From the NCBI GenBank assembly GCA_039707655.1, contig CM077670.1:143944001-144008000 (forward strand): 64,000 nucleotides of DNA. Direction: 5' to 3'. The notes beneath the pieces were generated by a model. It searched no databases, had not been told where the DNA came from, and saw only the letters and a program-made list of their open reading frames with translations. Shown here one piece after another: positions 33,501 through 46,874 of the stretch. Numbering within the stretch: position 1 is the stretch's first letter; each line of letters begins with the position of its first letter. The DNA is from Elymus sibiricus (Eukaryota > Streptophyta > Magnoliopsida > Poales > Poaceae). Both the position numbers and the translations under genes were made by a program.

Positions 33501-36500
33501 TAGGGGAGATGAGACTTGGAACTTGTAATGCACTAGAAGTACAAGGAGAAAGTGTAGTGATGGTCCGTTTATGTTGCTGAAGAGGACAACCATCATCCCC
33601 TTCCTTTCTCTTTTTTGATTTTGCCTTGTAAAGTCAAACACACAAGAAAAAGGAATAAAAATTTCTTTTCAGAACTCATTGATGCATGATACTGATGAAC
33701 ACTACTTTGACGTAAGGCAACCGCCAGATAGAAGGATGGAATATGTACGAAAAAAAGGACATCATTGCATATTCACACCTATGATGTGTGAACTAAGCAG
33801 AAGGCATTTCAACAAATTAGAAGCAATGCATGCTAGACACCATATGAAAGACGCAACCAATATCACTCTGCCAAGTTAAAAGTGTCTCGTCATAAGTGGA
33901 ATTTCAAAAAATTAGAAGCAGTACAAGCTAGAAATCAATGCAAGATGCAACCAATATCACACTGCCAAGTTAAAGGGGTCTCATCGTAAGTGATTGATGC
34001 AGGATACACAACAGCAGTACTTTGATGTAAGAACATGGTGTGATAGAAGGATATAGTATGTACCAGAAACAAGAAGGCGTGTCATATTCACATGTATAAT
34101 GTGTAAGCTAAGCAGATGTATTTTACCCTAATTAGAAGCAATACAAGCTAGACACCATATGCAACATGCAACCAGATATAACACTGCCAAGTTAGAGCAA
34201 GCACCTGGTATGGTGGAGTAGGGGAGATGAGACTTGGAACTTGTAATGCACTAGAAGTACAACGAGAATGTGTATAGATGGTCCGTTTACGTTGCTGCAG
34301 AGGACCACCATCATCCCCTTCCTTCCTCTTTTTTGATTTTTCCTTGCAAAGTCAAACCCACAAGAAAAAGGAATAGAAATTGCTTTTCAGAACTCATTGA
34401 TGCATGATACTGATGAACACTACTTTGATGTAACGCAACCGCAAGATAGAAGGATGGAATATGTACGAAAAAAAGGACAGCATTGCATATTCACACCTAT
34501 GATGTGTGAACTAAGCAGAAGGCATTTCAACTAATGAGAAGCAATGCAAGCTAGAGACCATATGAAAGACGCAACCAATATCACTCTGCCAAGTTAAAAG
34601 TGTCTCGTCATAAGTGGAATTTCGAAGAATTAGAAGCAGTACAAGCTAGAAATCAATGCAAGATGCAACCAATATCACACTGCCAAGTTAAAGGTGTCTC
34701 ATAGTAAGTGATTGATGCAGGATACACAACAGCAGTACTTTGATGTAAGAACATGGTGTGATAGATAGATATAGTATGTACCAGAAACAGGAAGGCGTGT
34801 CATATTCACATGTATAGTGTGTAAGCTAAGCAGATGCATTTTACCCTAATTAGAAGCAATACAAGCTAGACACCATATGCAACATGCAACCAGATATCAC
34901 ACTGCCAAGTTAGAGCAAGCACCTGGTATGGTGGAGTAGGGAAGATGAGACTTGGAACTTGTAATGCACTAGAAGTACAACGAGAATGTGTATAGATGGT
35001 CCGTTTACGTTTCTGCAGAGGACCACCATCATCCCCTTCCTTCCTCTTTTTTGATTTTGCCTTGCAAAGTCAAACCCACAAGAAAAAGGAATAGAAATTG
35101 CTTTTCAGAACTCATTGATGCATGATACTGATGAACACTACTTTGATGTAACGCAACCGCAAGATAGAAGGATGGAATATGTACGAAAAAAAGGACAGCA
35201 TTGCATATTCACACCTATGACGTGTGAACTAAGCAGAAGGCATTTCAACTAATTAGAAGCAATGCAAGCTAGAGACCATATGAAAGACGCAACCAATATC
35301 ACTCTGCCAAGTTAAAAGTGTCTCGTCATAAGTGGAATTTCGAAAAATTAGAAGCAGTACAAGCTAGAAATCAATACAAGATGAAACCAATATCACACTG
35401 CCAAGTTAAAGTTGTCTCATCGTAAGTGATTGATGCAGGATACACAACAGCAGTACTTTGATGTAAGAACATGGTGTGATAGATAGATATAGTATTTACC
35501 AGAAATACGAAGGCGTGTCATATTGACATGTATAGTGTGTAAGCTAAGCAGATGCATTTTACCCTAATTAGAAGCAATACAAGCTAGACACCATATGCAC
35601 CATGCAACCAGATATCACACTGCCAAGTTAGAGCAAGCACCTGGGATGGTGGAGTAGGGGAGATGAGACTTGGAACTTGTAATGCACTAGAAGTACAAGG
35701 AGAAAGTGTAGTGATGGTCCGTTTATGTTGCTGAAGAGGACAACCATCATCCCCTTCCTTTCTCTTTTTTGATTTTGCCTTGTAAAGTCAAACACACAAG
35801 AAAAAGGAATAAAAATTTCTTTTCAGAACTCATTGATGCATGATACTGATGAACACTACTTTGACGTAAGGCAACCGCCAGATAGAAGGATGGAATATGT
35901 ACGAAAAAAAGGACATCATTGCATATTCACACCTATGATGTGTGAACTAAGCAGAAGGCGTTTCAACAAATTAGAAGCAATGCATGCTAGACACCATATG
36001 AAAGACGCAACCAATATCACTCTGCCAAGTTAAAAGTGTCTCGTCATAAGTGGAATTTCAAAAAATTAGAAGCAGTACAAGCTAGAAATCAATGCAAGAT
36101 GCAACCAATATCACACTGCCAAGTTAAAGGGGTCTCATCGTAAGTGATTGATGCAGGATACACAACAGCAGTACTTTGATGTAAGAACATGGTGTGATAG
36201 AAGGATATAGTATGTACCAGAAACAAGAAGGCGTGTCATATTCACATGTATAATGTGTAAGCTAAGCAGATGTATTTTACCCTAATTAGAAGCAATACAA
36301 GCTAGACACCATATGCAACATGCAACCAGATATCACACTGCCAAGTTAGAGCAAGCACCTGGTATGGTGGAGTAGGGGAGATGAGACTTGGAACTTGTAA
36401 TGCACTAGAAGTACAACGAGAATGTGTATAGATGGTCCGTTTACGTTGCTGCAGAGGACCACCATCATCCCCTTCCTTCCTCTTTTTTGATTTTTCCTTG

Positions 36501-37002
36501 CAAAGTCAAACCCACAAGAAAAAGGAATAGAAATTGCTTTTCAGAACTCATTGATGCATGATACTGATGAACACTACTTTGATGTAACGCAACCGCAAGA
36601 TAGAAGGATGGAATATGTACGAAAAAAAGGACAGCATTGCATATTCACACCTATGATGTGTGAACTAAGCAGAAGGCATTTCAACTAATGAGAAGCAATG
36701 CAAGCTAGAGACCATATGAAAGACGCTACCAATATCACTCTGCCAAGTTAAAAGTGTCTCGTCATAAGTGGAATTTCGAAGAATTAGAAGCAATACAAGC
36801 TAGAAATCAATGCAAGATGCAACCAATATCACACTGCCAAGTTAAAGGTGTCTCATAGTAAGTGATTGATGCAGGATACACAACAGCAGTACTTTGATGT
36901 AAGAACATGGTGTGATAGATAGATATAGTATGTACCAGAAACAGGAAGGCGTGTCATATTCACATGTATAGTGTGTAAGCTAAGCAGATGCATTTTACCC
37001 TA
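30541..37002. repeat. Higher-order repeat: 2154-bp trimer in three copies
   Basis: Three successive blocks of three monomers, starting near 30541, 32695 and 34849, share private variants at 2154-bp spacing. Examples are 'ccgccagatagaag' near 31568, 33722 and 35876; 'gggaagatgag' near 30630, 32785 and 34940; and 'gatagaaggatatag' in each block. Differences between blocks are few (for example 'catatgcaccatg' near 35595 only in the third). The unit at 37003 is a junction between trimer-type and ordinary sequence. Confidence 0.85.
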
Positions 37003-40000
37003 ATTAGAAGCAATACAAGCTAGACACCATATGCAACATAAAACCAGATATCACACTGCCAAGTTAGAGCAAGCACCTGGGATGGTGGAGTAGGGGAGAT
37101 GAGACTTGGAACTTGTAATGCACTAGAAGTACAACGAGAAAGTGTATAGATGGTCCGTTTACATTTCTGCAGGGGACAACCATCATCCCCTTCCTTTCTC
37201 TTTTTTGATTTTGCCTTGTAAAGTCAAACCCACAAGAAAAAGGAATAGAAATTGCTTTCCAGAACTCATTGATGCATGATACTGATGAACACTACTTTGA
37301 TGTAAGGCAACCGCAAGATAGAAGGATGGAATATGTACGAAAAAAGGACAGCATTGCATACTCACACCTATAATGTGTAAACTCAGCAGAAGGCATTTCA
37401 ACAAATTAGAAGCAATGCATGCTAGACACCATATGAAAGACGCAACCAATATCACTCTGCCAAGTTAAAAGTGTCTCGTCATAAGTGGAATTTTGAAAAA
37501 TTAGAAGCAGTACAAGCTAGAAATCAATGCAAGATGCAACCAATATCACACAGTCAAGTTAAAGGGGTCTCATCGTAAGTGATTGATGCAGGATACACAA
37601 CAGCAGTACTTTGATGTAAGAACAAGGAGTGATAGACTGATATAGTATGTACCAGAAACAAGAAGGCGTGTCATATTCACATGTATAATGTGTAAGCTAA
37701 GCAGATGCATTTTACCTAATTAGAAGCAATACAAGCTAGACACCATATGCAACATGCAACCAGATATCACACTGCCAAGTTAGAGCAAGCACCTGGGATG
37801 GTGGAGTAGGGGAGATGAGACTTGGAACTTGTAATGCACTAGAAGTACAAGGAGAAAGTGTAGTGATGGTCCGTTTACGTTGCTGCAGAGGACCACCATC
37901 ATCCCCTTCCCTCCTCTTTTTTGATTTTGCCTTGTAAAGTCAAACCCACAAGAAAAAGGAATAGAAATAGCTTTTCAGAACTCATTGAGGCATGATACTG
38001 ATGAACACTACTTTGATGTAAGGAAACCACAAGATAGAAGGATGGAGTATGTACGAAAAAAAGGACAGCATTGCATATTCACACCTATGATGTGTGAACT
38101 AAGCAGAAGGCATTTCAACTAATTAGAAGCAATGCAAGCTAGACACCATATGAAAGACACAACCAATATCACTCTGCCAAGTTAAAAGTGTCTCGTCGTA
38201 AGTGGAATTTCGAAAAATTAGAAGCAGTACAAGCTAGAAATCAATGCAAGATGCAACCAATATCACACTGCCAAGTTAAAGGTGTCTCATCGTAAGTGAT
38301 TGATGCAGGATACACAACAACAGTACTTTGATGTAAGAACATGGTGTGATAGACAGATATAGTATGTACCAGAAACAGGAAGGCGTGTCATATTCACATG
38401 TATAGTGTGTAAGCTAAGCAGATGCATTTTACCCTAATTAGAAGAAATACAAGCTAGACACCATATGCAACATGCAACCAGATATCACACTGCCAAGTTA
38501 GAGCAAGCACCTGGGATGGTGGAGTAGGGGAGACGAGACTTGGAACTTGTAATGCACTAGAAGTACAAGGAGAAAGTGTAGAGATGGTCCGTTTGTGTTG
38601 CTGAAGAGGACCACCATCATCCCCTTCCTTTCTCTTTTTTGATTTTGCCTTGGGAAGTCAAACCCACAAGAAAAAGGAAGAAAAATTTCTTTTCTGAACT
38701 CATTGATGAATGATACTGATGAACACTACTTTGATGTAAGGCAACCGCAAGATACAAGGATGGAATATGTACGAAAAAAGGACAGCATTGCATATTCACA
38801 CCTATGATGTGTGAACTAAGCAGAAGGCATTTCAACAAATTAGAAGCAATGCATGCTAGACACCATATGAAAGACGCAACCAATATCACTCTGCCAAGTT
38901 AAAAGTGTCTCGTCATAAGTGGAATTTCGAAAAATTAGAAGCAGTACAAGCTAGAAATCAATGCAAGATGCAACCAAAATCACACTGCCAAGTTAAAGGG
39001 GTCTCATCGTAAGTGATTGATGCAGGATACACAACAGCAGTACTTTGATGTAAGAACATGGTGTGATAGACAGATATAGTATGTACCAGAAACAGGAAGG
39101 CGTGTCATATTCACATGTATAATGTGTAAGCTAAGAAGATGCATTTTACCCTAATTAGAAGCAATACAAGCTAGACACCATATGCAACATGCAGCCAGAT
39201 ATCACACTGCCAAGTTAGAGCAAGCACCTGGGATGGTGGAGTAGGGGAGATGAGACTTGGAACTTGTAATGCACTAGAAGTACAAGGAGAATCTGTAGAG
39301 ATGGTCCGTTTACGTTGCTGCAGAGGACCACCATCATCCCCTTCCTTCCTCTTTTTTGATTTTACCTTGTAAAGTCAAACCCAAAAGAAAAAGGTAGAAA
39401 AATTGCTTTTCAGAACTCAATGATGCATGATACTAATGAACACTACTTTGATGTAAGGCAACCGCAAGATAGAACGGTGGAATATGTACGAAAAAAAGAA
39501 AAGCATTGCATATTCACACCTATGATGTGTGAACTAAGCAGAAGGCATTTCAACTAATTAGAAGCAATGCAAGATAGACACCATATGAAAGACGCAACCA
39601 ATATCACTCTACCAAGTTAAAAGTGTCTTGTCATAAGTGGAATTTCGAAAAATTAGAAGCAGTATAAGCTAGAAATCAATGCAAGATGCAACCAATATCA
39701 CACTGCCAAGTTAAAGGTGTCTCGTCGTAAGTGATTGATGCAGGATACACCACAGCAGTACTTTGTTGTAAGAACATGGTGTGATAGACAGATATAGTAT
39801 GTACCAGAAACAGGAAGGCGTGTCATATTCACATGTATAATGTGTAAGCTAAGCAGATGCATTTTACCCTAATTAGAAGCAATACAAGCTAGACACCATA
39901 TGCAACATGTAGCAAGATATCAAACTGCCAAGTTAGAGCAAGCTCCTGGGATGGTGGAGTAGGGGAGATGAGACTTGGAAGTGGTAATGCACTAGAAGTA

Positions 40001-41134
40001 CAAAGAGAATGTGTAGAGATGGTCCGTTTACGTTGCTGCAGAGGAGCACCATCATCCCCTTCCTTCCTCTTTTTTGATTTAGCCTTGTAAAGTCAAACCC
40101 ACAAGAAAAAGGAAGAAAAATTGCTTTTCAGAACTCATTGATGCATGATATTGATGAACACTACTTTGATGTAAGGCAACCGCAAGATAGAAGGGTGGAA
40201 TATGTGCGAAAAAAAGAAAAGCATTGCATATTCACACCTATGATGTGTGAACTAAGCAGAAGGCATTTCAACTAATTAGAAGCAATGCAAGATAGACACC
40301 ATATGAAAGACGCAACCAATATCACTCTACCAAGTTAAAAGTGTCTTGTCATAAGTGGAATTTCGAAAAATTAGAAGCAGTACAAGCTAGAAATCAATGC
40401 AAGATGCAACCAATATCACACTGCCAAGTTAAAGGTGTCTCATCGTAAGTGATTGATGCAGGATACACAACAGCAATACTTTGTTGTAAGAACATGGTGT
40501 GATAGACAGATATAGTATGTACCAGAAACAGGAAGGAGTGTCATATTCACATGTATAATGTGTAAGCTAAGCAGATGCATTTTACCCTAATTAGAAGCAA
40601 TACAAGCTAGACACCATATGCAACATGTAGCCAGATATCAAACTGCCAAGTTAGAGCAAGCTCCTGGGATGGTGGAGTAGGGGAGATGAGACTTGGAAGT
40701 GGTAATGCACTTGAAGTACAAAGAGAATGTGTAGAGATGGTCCGTTTACGTTGCTGCAGAGGAGCACCATCATCCCCTTCCTTCCTCTTTTTTGATTTAG
40801 CCTTGTAAAGTCAAACCCACAAGAAAAAGGAAGAAAAATTGCTTTTCAGAACTCATTGATGCATGATACTGATGAACACTACTTTGATGTACGGCAACCG
40901 CAAGATAGAAGGGTGGAATATGTACGAAAAAAAGAAAAGCATTGCATATTCACACCTATGATGTGTGAACTAAGCAGAAGGCATTTCAACTAATTAGAAG
41001 CAATGCAAGATAGACACCATATGAAAGACGCAACCAATATCACTCTACCAAGTTAAAAGTGTCTTGTCATAAGTGGAATTTCGAAAAATTAGAAGCAGTA
41101 CAAGCTAGAAATCAATGCAAGATGCAACCAATAT

Positions 41135-44100
41135 CACACAGTCAAGTTAAAGGGGTCTCATCGTAAGTGATTGATGCAGGATACACAACAGCAGTACTTT
41201 GATGTAAGAACAAGGAGTGATAGACTGATATAGTATGTACCAGAAACAAGAAGGCGTGTCATATTCACATGTATAATTTGTAAGCTAAGCAGATGCATTT
41301 TACCTAATTAGAAGCAATACAAGCTAGACACCATATGCAACATGCAACCAGATATCACACTGCCAAGTTAAAGCAAGCACCTGGGATGGTGGAGTAGGGG
41401 AGATGAGACTTGGAGCTTGTAATGCACTAGAAGTACAAGGAGAAAGTGTAGTGATGGTCCGTTTACGTTGCTGCAGAGGACCACCATCATCCCCTTCCCT
41501 CCTCTTTTTTGATTTTGCCTTGTAAAGTCAAACCCACAAGAAAAAGGAATAGAAATAGCTTTTCAGAACTCATTGAGGCATGATACTGATGAACACTACT
41601 TTGATGTAAGGAAACCACAAGATAGAAGGATGGAGTATGTACGAAAAAAGGACAGCATTGCATATTCACACCTATGATGTGTGAACTAAGCAGAAGGCAT
41701 TTCAACTAATTAGAAGCAATGCAAGCTAGACACCATATGAAAGACACAAACAATATCACTCTGCCAAGTTAAAAGTGTCTCGTCGTAAGTGGAATTTCGA
41801 AAAATTAGAAGCAGTACAAGCTCGAAATCAATGCAAGATGCAACCAATATCACACTGCCAAGTTAAAGGTGTCTCATCGTAAGTGATTGATGCAGGATAC
41901 ACAACAACAGTACTTTGATGTAAGAACATGGTGTGATAGACAGATATAGTATGTACCAGAAACAGGAAGGCGTGTCATATTCACATGTATAGTGTGTAAG
42001 CTAAGCAGATGCATTTTACCCTAATTAGAAGAAATACAAGCTAGACACCATATGCAACATGCAACTAGATATCACACTGCCAAGTTAGAGCAAGCACCTG
42101 GGATGGTGGAGTAGGGGAGACGAGACTTGGAACTTGTAATGCACTAGAATTAGAAGGAGAAAGTGTAGAGATGGTCCGTTTGTGTTGCTGAAGAGGACCA
42201 CCATCATCCCCTTCCTTTCTCTTTTTTGATTTTGCCTTGGGAAGTCAAACCCACAAGAAAAAGGAAGAAAAATTTCTTTTCTGAACTCATTGATGAATGA
42301 TACTGATGAACACTACTTTGATGTAAGGCAACCGCAAGATAGAAGGATGGAATATGTACGAAAAAAGGACATCATTGCATATTCACACCTATGATGTGTG
42401 AACTAAGCAGAAGGCATTTCAACAAATTAGAAGCAATGCATGCTAGACACCATATGAAAGACGCAACCAATATCACTCTGCCAAGTTAAAAGTGTCTCGT
42501 CATAAGTGGAATTTCGAAAAATTAGAAGCAGTACAAGCTAGAAATCAATGCAAGATGCAACCAAAATCACACTGCCAAGTTAAAGGGGTCTCATCGTAAG
42601 TGATTGATGCAGGATACACAACAGCAGTACTTTGATGTAAGAACATGGTGTGATAGACAGATATAGTATGTACCAGAAACAGGAAGGCGTGTCATATTCA
42701 CATGTATAATGTGTAAGCTAAGAAGATGCATTTTACCCTAATTAGAAGCAATACAAGCTAGACACCATATGCAACATGCAGCCAGATATCACACTGCCAA
42801 GTTAGAGAAAGCACCTGGGATGGTGGAGTAGGGCAGATGAGACTTGGAACTTGTAATGCACTAGAAGTACAAGGAGAATCTGTAGAGATGGTCCGTTTAC
42901 GTTGCTGCAGAGGACCACCATCATCCCCTTCCTTCCTCTTTTTTGATTTTACCTTGTAAAGTCAAACCCAAAAGAAAAAGGTAGAAAAATTGCTTTTCAG
43001 AACTCAATGATGCATGATACTAATGAACACTACTTTGATGTAAGGCAACCGCAAGATAGAACGGTGGAATATGTACGAAAAAAAGAAAAGCATTGCATAT
43101 TCACACCTATGATGTGTGAACTAAGCAGAAGGCATTTCAACTAATTAGAAGCAATGCAAGATAGACACCATATGAAAGACGCAACCAATATCACTCTACC
43201 AAGTTAAAAGTGTCTTGTCATAAGTGGAATTTCGAAAAATTAGAAGCAGTATAAGCTAGAAATCAATGCAAGATGCAACCAATATCACACTGCCAAGTTA
43301 AAGGTGTCTCATCGTAAGTGATTGATGCAGGATACACCACAGCGGTACTTTGTTGTAAGAACATGGTGTGATAGACAGATATAGTATGTACCAGAAACAG
43401 GAAGGCGTGTCATATTCACATGTATAGTGTGTAAGCTAAGCAGATACATTTTACCCTAATTAGAAGCAATACAAGCTAGACACCATATGCAACATGCAAC
43501 CAGATATCACACTGCCAAGTTAGGGCAAGCACCTGGGATGGTGGAGTAGTGGAGATGAGACTTGGAACTTGTAATGCACTAGAAGTACAAGGAGATTGTG
43601 TAGAGATGGTCAGTTTACGTTGCTGCAGAGGACCACCATCATCCCCTTCCTTCCTCTTTTTTGATTTAGCCTTGTAAAGTCGAACCCACAAGAAAAACGA
43701 AGAAAAATTGCTTTTCAGAACTCATTGATGCATGATACTGATGAACACTACTTTGATGTAAGGCAACCGCAAGATAGAAGGGTGGAATATGTGCGAAAAA
43801 AAGAAAAGCATTGCATATTCACACCTATGATGTGTGAACTAAGCAGAAGGCATTTCAACTAATTAGAAGCAATGCAAGATAGACACCATATGAAAGACGC
43901 AACCAATATCACTCTACCAAGTTAAAAGTGTCTTGTCATAAGTGGAATTTCGAAAAATTAGAAGCAGTACAAGCTAGAAATCAATGCAAGATGCAACCAA
44001 TATCACACTGCCAAGTTAAAGGTGTCTCATAGTAAGTGATTGATGCAGGATACACAACAGCAATACTTTGTTGTAAGAACATGGTGTGATAGACAGATAT

Positions 44101-46874
44101 AGTATTTACCAGAAACAGGAAGGCGTGTCATATTCACATGTATAATGTGTAAGCTAAGCAGATGCATTTTACCCTAATTAGAAGCAATACAAGCTAGACA
44201 CCATATGCAACATGTAGCCAGATATCAAACTGCCAAGTTAGAGCAAGCTCCTGGGATGGTGGAGTAGGGGAGATGAGACTTGGAAGTGGTAATGCACTTG
44301 AAGTACAAAGAGAATGTGTAGAGATGGTCCGTTTACGTTGCTGCAGAGGAGCACCATCATCCCCTTCCTTCCACTTTTTTGATTTAGCCTTGTAAAGTCA
44401 AACCCACAAGAAAAAGGAAGAAAAATTGCTTTTCAGAACTCATTGATGCATGATACTGATGAACACTACTTTGATGTAAGGCAACCGCAAGATAGAAGGG
44501 TGGAATATGTACGAAAAAAAGAAAAGCATTGCATATTCACACCTATGATGTGTGAACTAAGCAGAAGGCATTTCAACTAATTAGAAGAAATGCAAGATAG
44601 ACACCATATGAAAGACGCAACCAATATCACTCTACCAAGTTAAAAGTGTCTTGTCATAAGTGGAATTTCGAAAAATTAGAAGCAGTACAAGCTAGAAATC
44701 AATGCAAGATGCAACCAAAATCACACTGCCAAGTTGAAGGGGTCTCATCGTAAGTGATTGATGCAGGATACACAACAGCAGTACTTTGATGTAAGAACAT
44801 GGTGTGATAGACAGATATAGTATGTACCAGAAACAGGAAGGCGTGTCATATTCACATGTATAATGTGTAAGCTAAGCAGATGCATTTTACCCTAATTTGA
44901 AGCAATACAAGCTAGACACCATATGCAACATGCAGCCAGATATCACACTGCCAAGTTAGAGCAAGCACCTGGGATGGTGGAGTAGGGGAGATGAGACTTG
45001 GAACTTGTAATGCACTAGAAGTACAAGGAGAATCTGTAGAGATGGTCCGTTTACGTTGCTGCAGAGGACCACCATCATCCCCTTCCTTCCTCTTTTTTGA
45101 TTTTACCTTGTAAAGTCAAACCCAAAAGAAAAAGGTAGAAAAATTGCTTTTCAGAACTCAATGATGCATGATACTGATGAACACTACTTTGATGTAAGGC
45201 AACCGCAAGATAGAACGGTGGAATATGTACGAAAAAAAGAAAAGCATTGCATATTCACACCTATGATGTGTGAACTAAGCAGAAGGCATTTCAACTAATT
45301 AGAAGCAATGCAAGATAGACACCATATGAAAGACGCAACCAATATCACTCTACCAAGTTAAAAGTGTCTTGTCATAAGTGGAATTTCGAAAAATTAGAAG
45401 CAGTATAAGCTAGAAATCAATGCAAGATGCAACCAATATCACACTGCCAAGTTAAAGGTGTCTCATCGTAAGTGATTGATGCAGGATACACCACAGCGGT
45501 ACTTTGTTGTAAGAACATGGTGTGATAGACAGATATAGTATGTACCAGAAACAGGATGGCGTGTCATATTCACATGTATAATGTGTAAGCTAAGCAGATG
45601 CATTTTACCCTAATTAGAAGCAATACAAGCTAGACACCATATGCAACATGTAGCCAGATATCAAACTGCCAAGTTAGAGCAAGCTCCTGGGATGGTGGAG
45701 TAGGGGAGATGAGACTTGGAAGTGGTAATGCACTTGAAGTACAAAGAGAATGTGTAGAGATGGTCCGTTTACGTTGCTGCAGAGGAGCACCATCATCCCC
45801 TTCCTTCCACTTTTTTGATTTAGCCTTGTAAAGTCAAACCCAAAAGAAAAAGGAAGAAAAATTGCTTTTCAGAACTCATTGATGCATGATACTGATGAAC
45901 ACTACTTTGATGTACGGCAACCGCAAGATAGAAGGGTGGAATATGTACGAAAAAAAGAAAAGCATTGCATATTCACACCTATGATGTGTGAACTAAGCAG
46001 AAGGCATTTCAACTAATTAGAAGCAATGCAAGATAGACACCATATGAAAGACGCAACCAATATCACTCTACCAAATTAAAAGTGTCTTGTCATAAGTGGA
46101 ATTTCGAAAAATTAGAAGCAGTACAAGCTAGAAATCAATGCAAGATGCAACCAATATCACACTGCCAAGTTAAAGGTGTCTCATCGTAAGTGATTGATGC
46201 AGGATACACAACAGCAATACTTTGTTGTAAGAACATGGTGTGATAGACAGATATAGTATGTACCAGAAACAGGAAGGAGTGTCATATTCACATGTATAAT
46301 GTGTAAGCTAAGCAGATGCATTTTACCCTAATTAGAAGCAATACAAGCTAGACACCATATGCAACATGTAGCCAGATATCAAACTGCCAAGTTAGAGCAA
46401 GCTCCTGGGATGGTGGAGTAGGGGAGATGAGACATGGAAGTGGTAATGCACTTGAAGTACAAAGAGAATGTGTAGAGATGGTCCGTTTACGTTGCTGCAG
46501 AGGAGCACCATCATCCCCTTCCTTCCTCTTTTTTGATTTAGCCTTGTAAAGTCAAACCCACAAGAAAAAGGAAGAAAAATTGCTTTTCAGAACTCATTGA
46601 TGCATGATACTGATGAACACTACTTTGATGTACGGCAACCGCAAGATAGAAGGGTGGAATATGTACGAAAAAAAGAAAAGCATTGCATATTCACACCTAT
46701 GATGTGTGAACTAAGCAGAAGGCATTTCAACTAATTAGAAGCAATGCAAGATAGACACCATATGAAAGACGCAACCAATATCACTCTACCAAGTTAAAAG
46801 TGTCTTGTCATAAGTGGAATTTCGAAAAATTAGAAGCAGTACAAGCTAGAAATCAATGCAAGATGCAACCAATA
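41135..46874. repeat. 8-unit higher-order block, copy 1
   Basis: About 5740 bp that recurs at once in the next block. It starts at the private junction 'cacacagtcaagttaaagggg' with 'aacaaggagtgatagactg' shortly after. It also contains 'agacacaaacaatatc', 'gagattgtgtagagatggtcag' near 43594 and the 'ctcctggg' donor-lost units. The same start junction also occurs at about 37550, five units earlier, so the first ~3.3 units of this block have a third copy upstream (37.55-39.85 kb). Confidence 0.8.
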
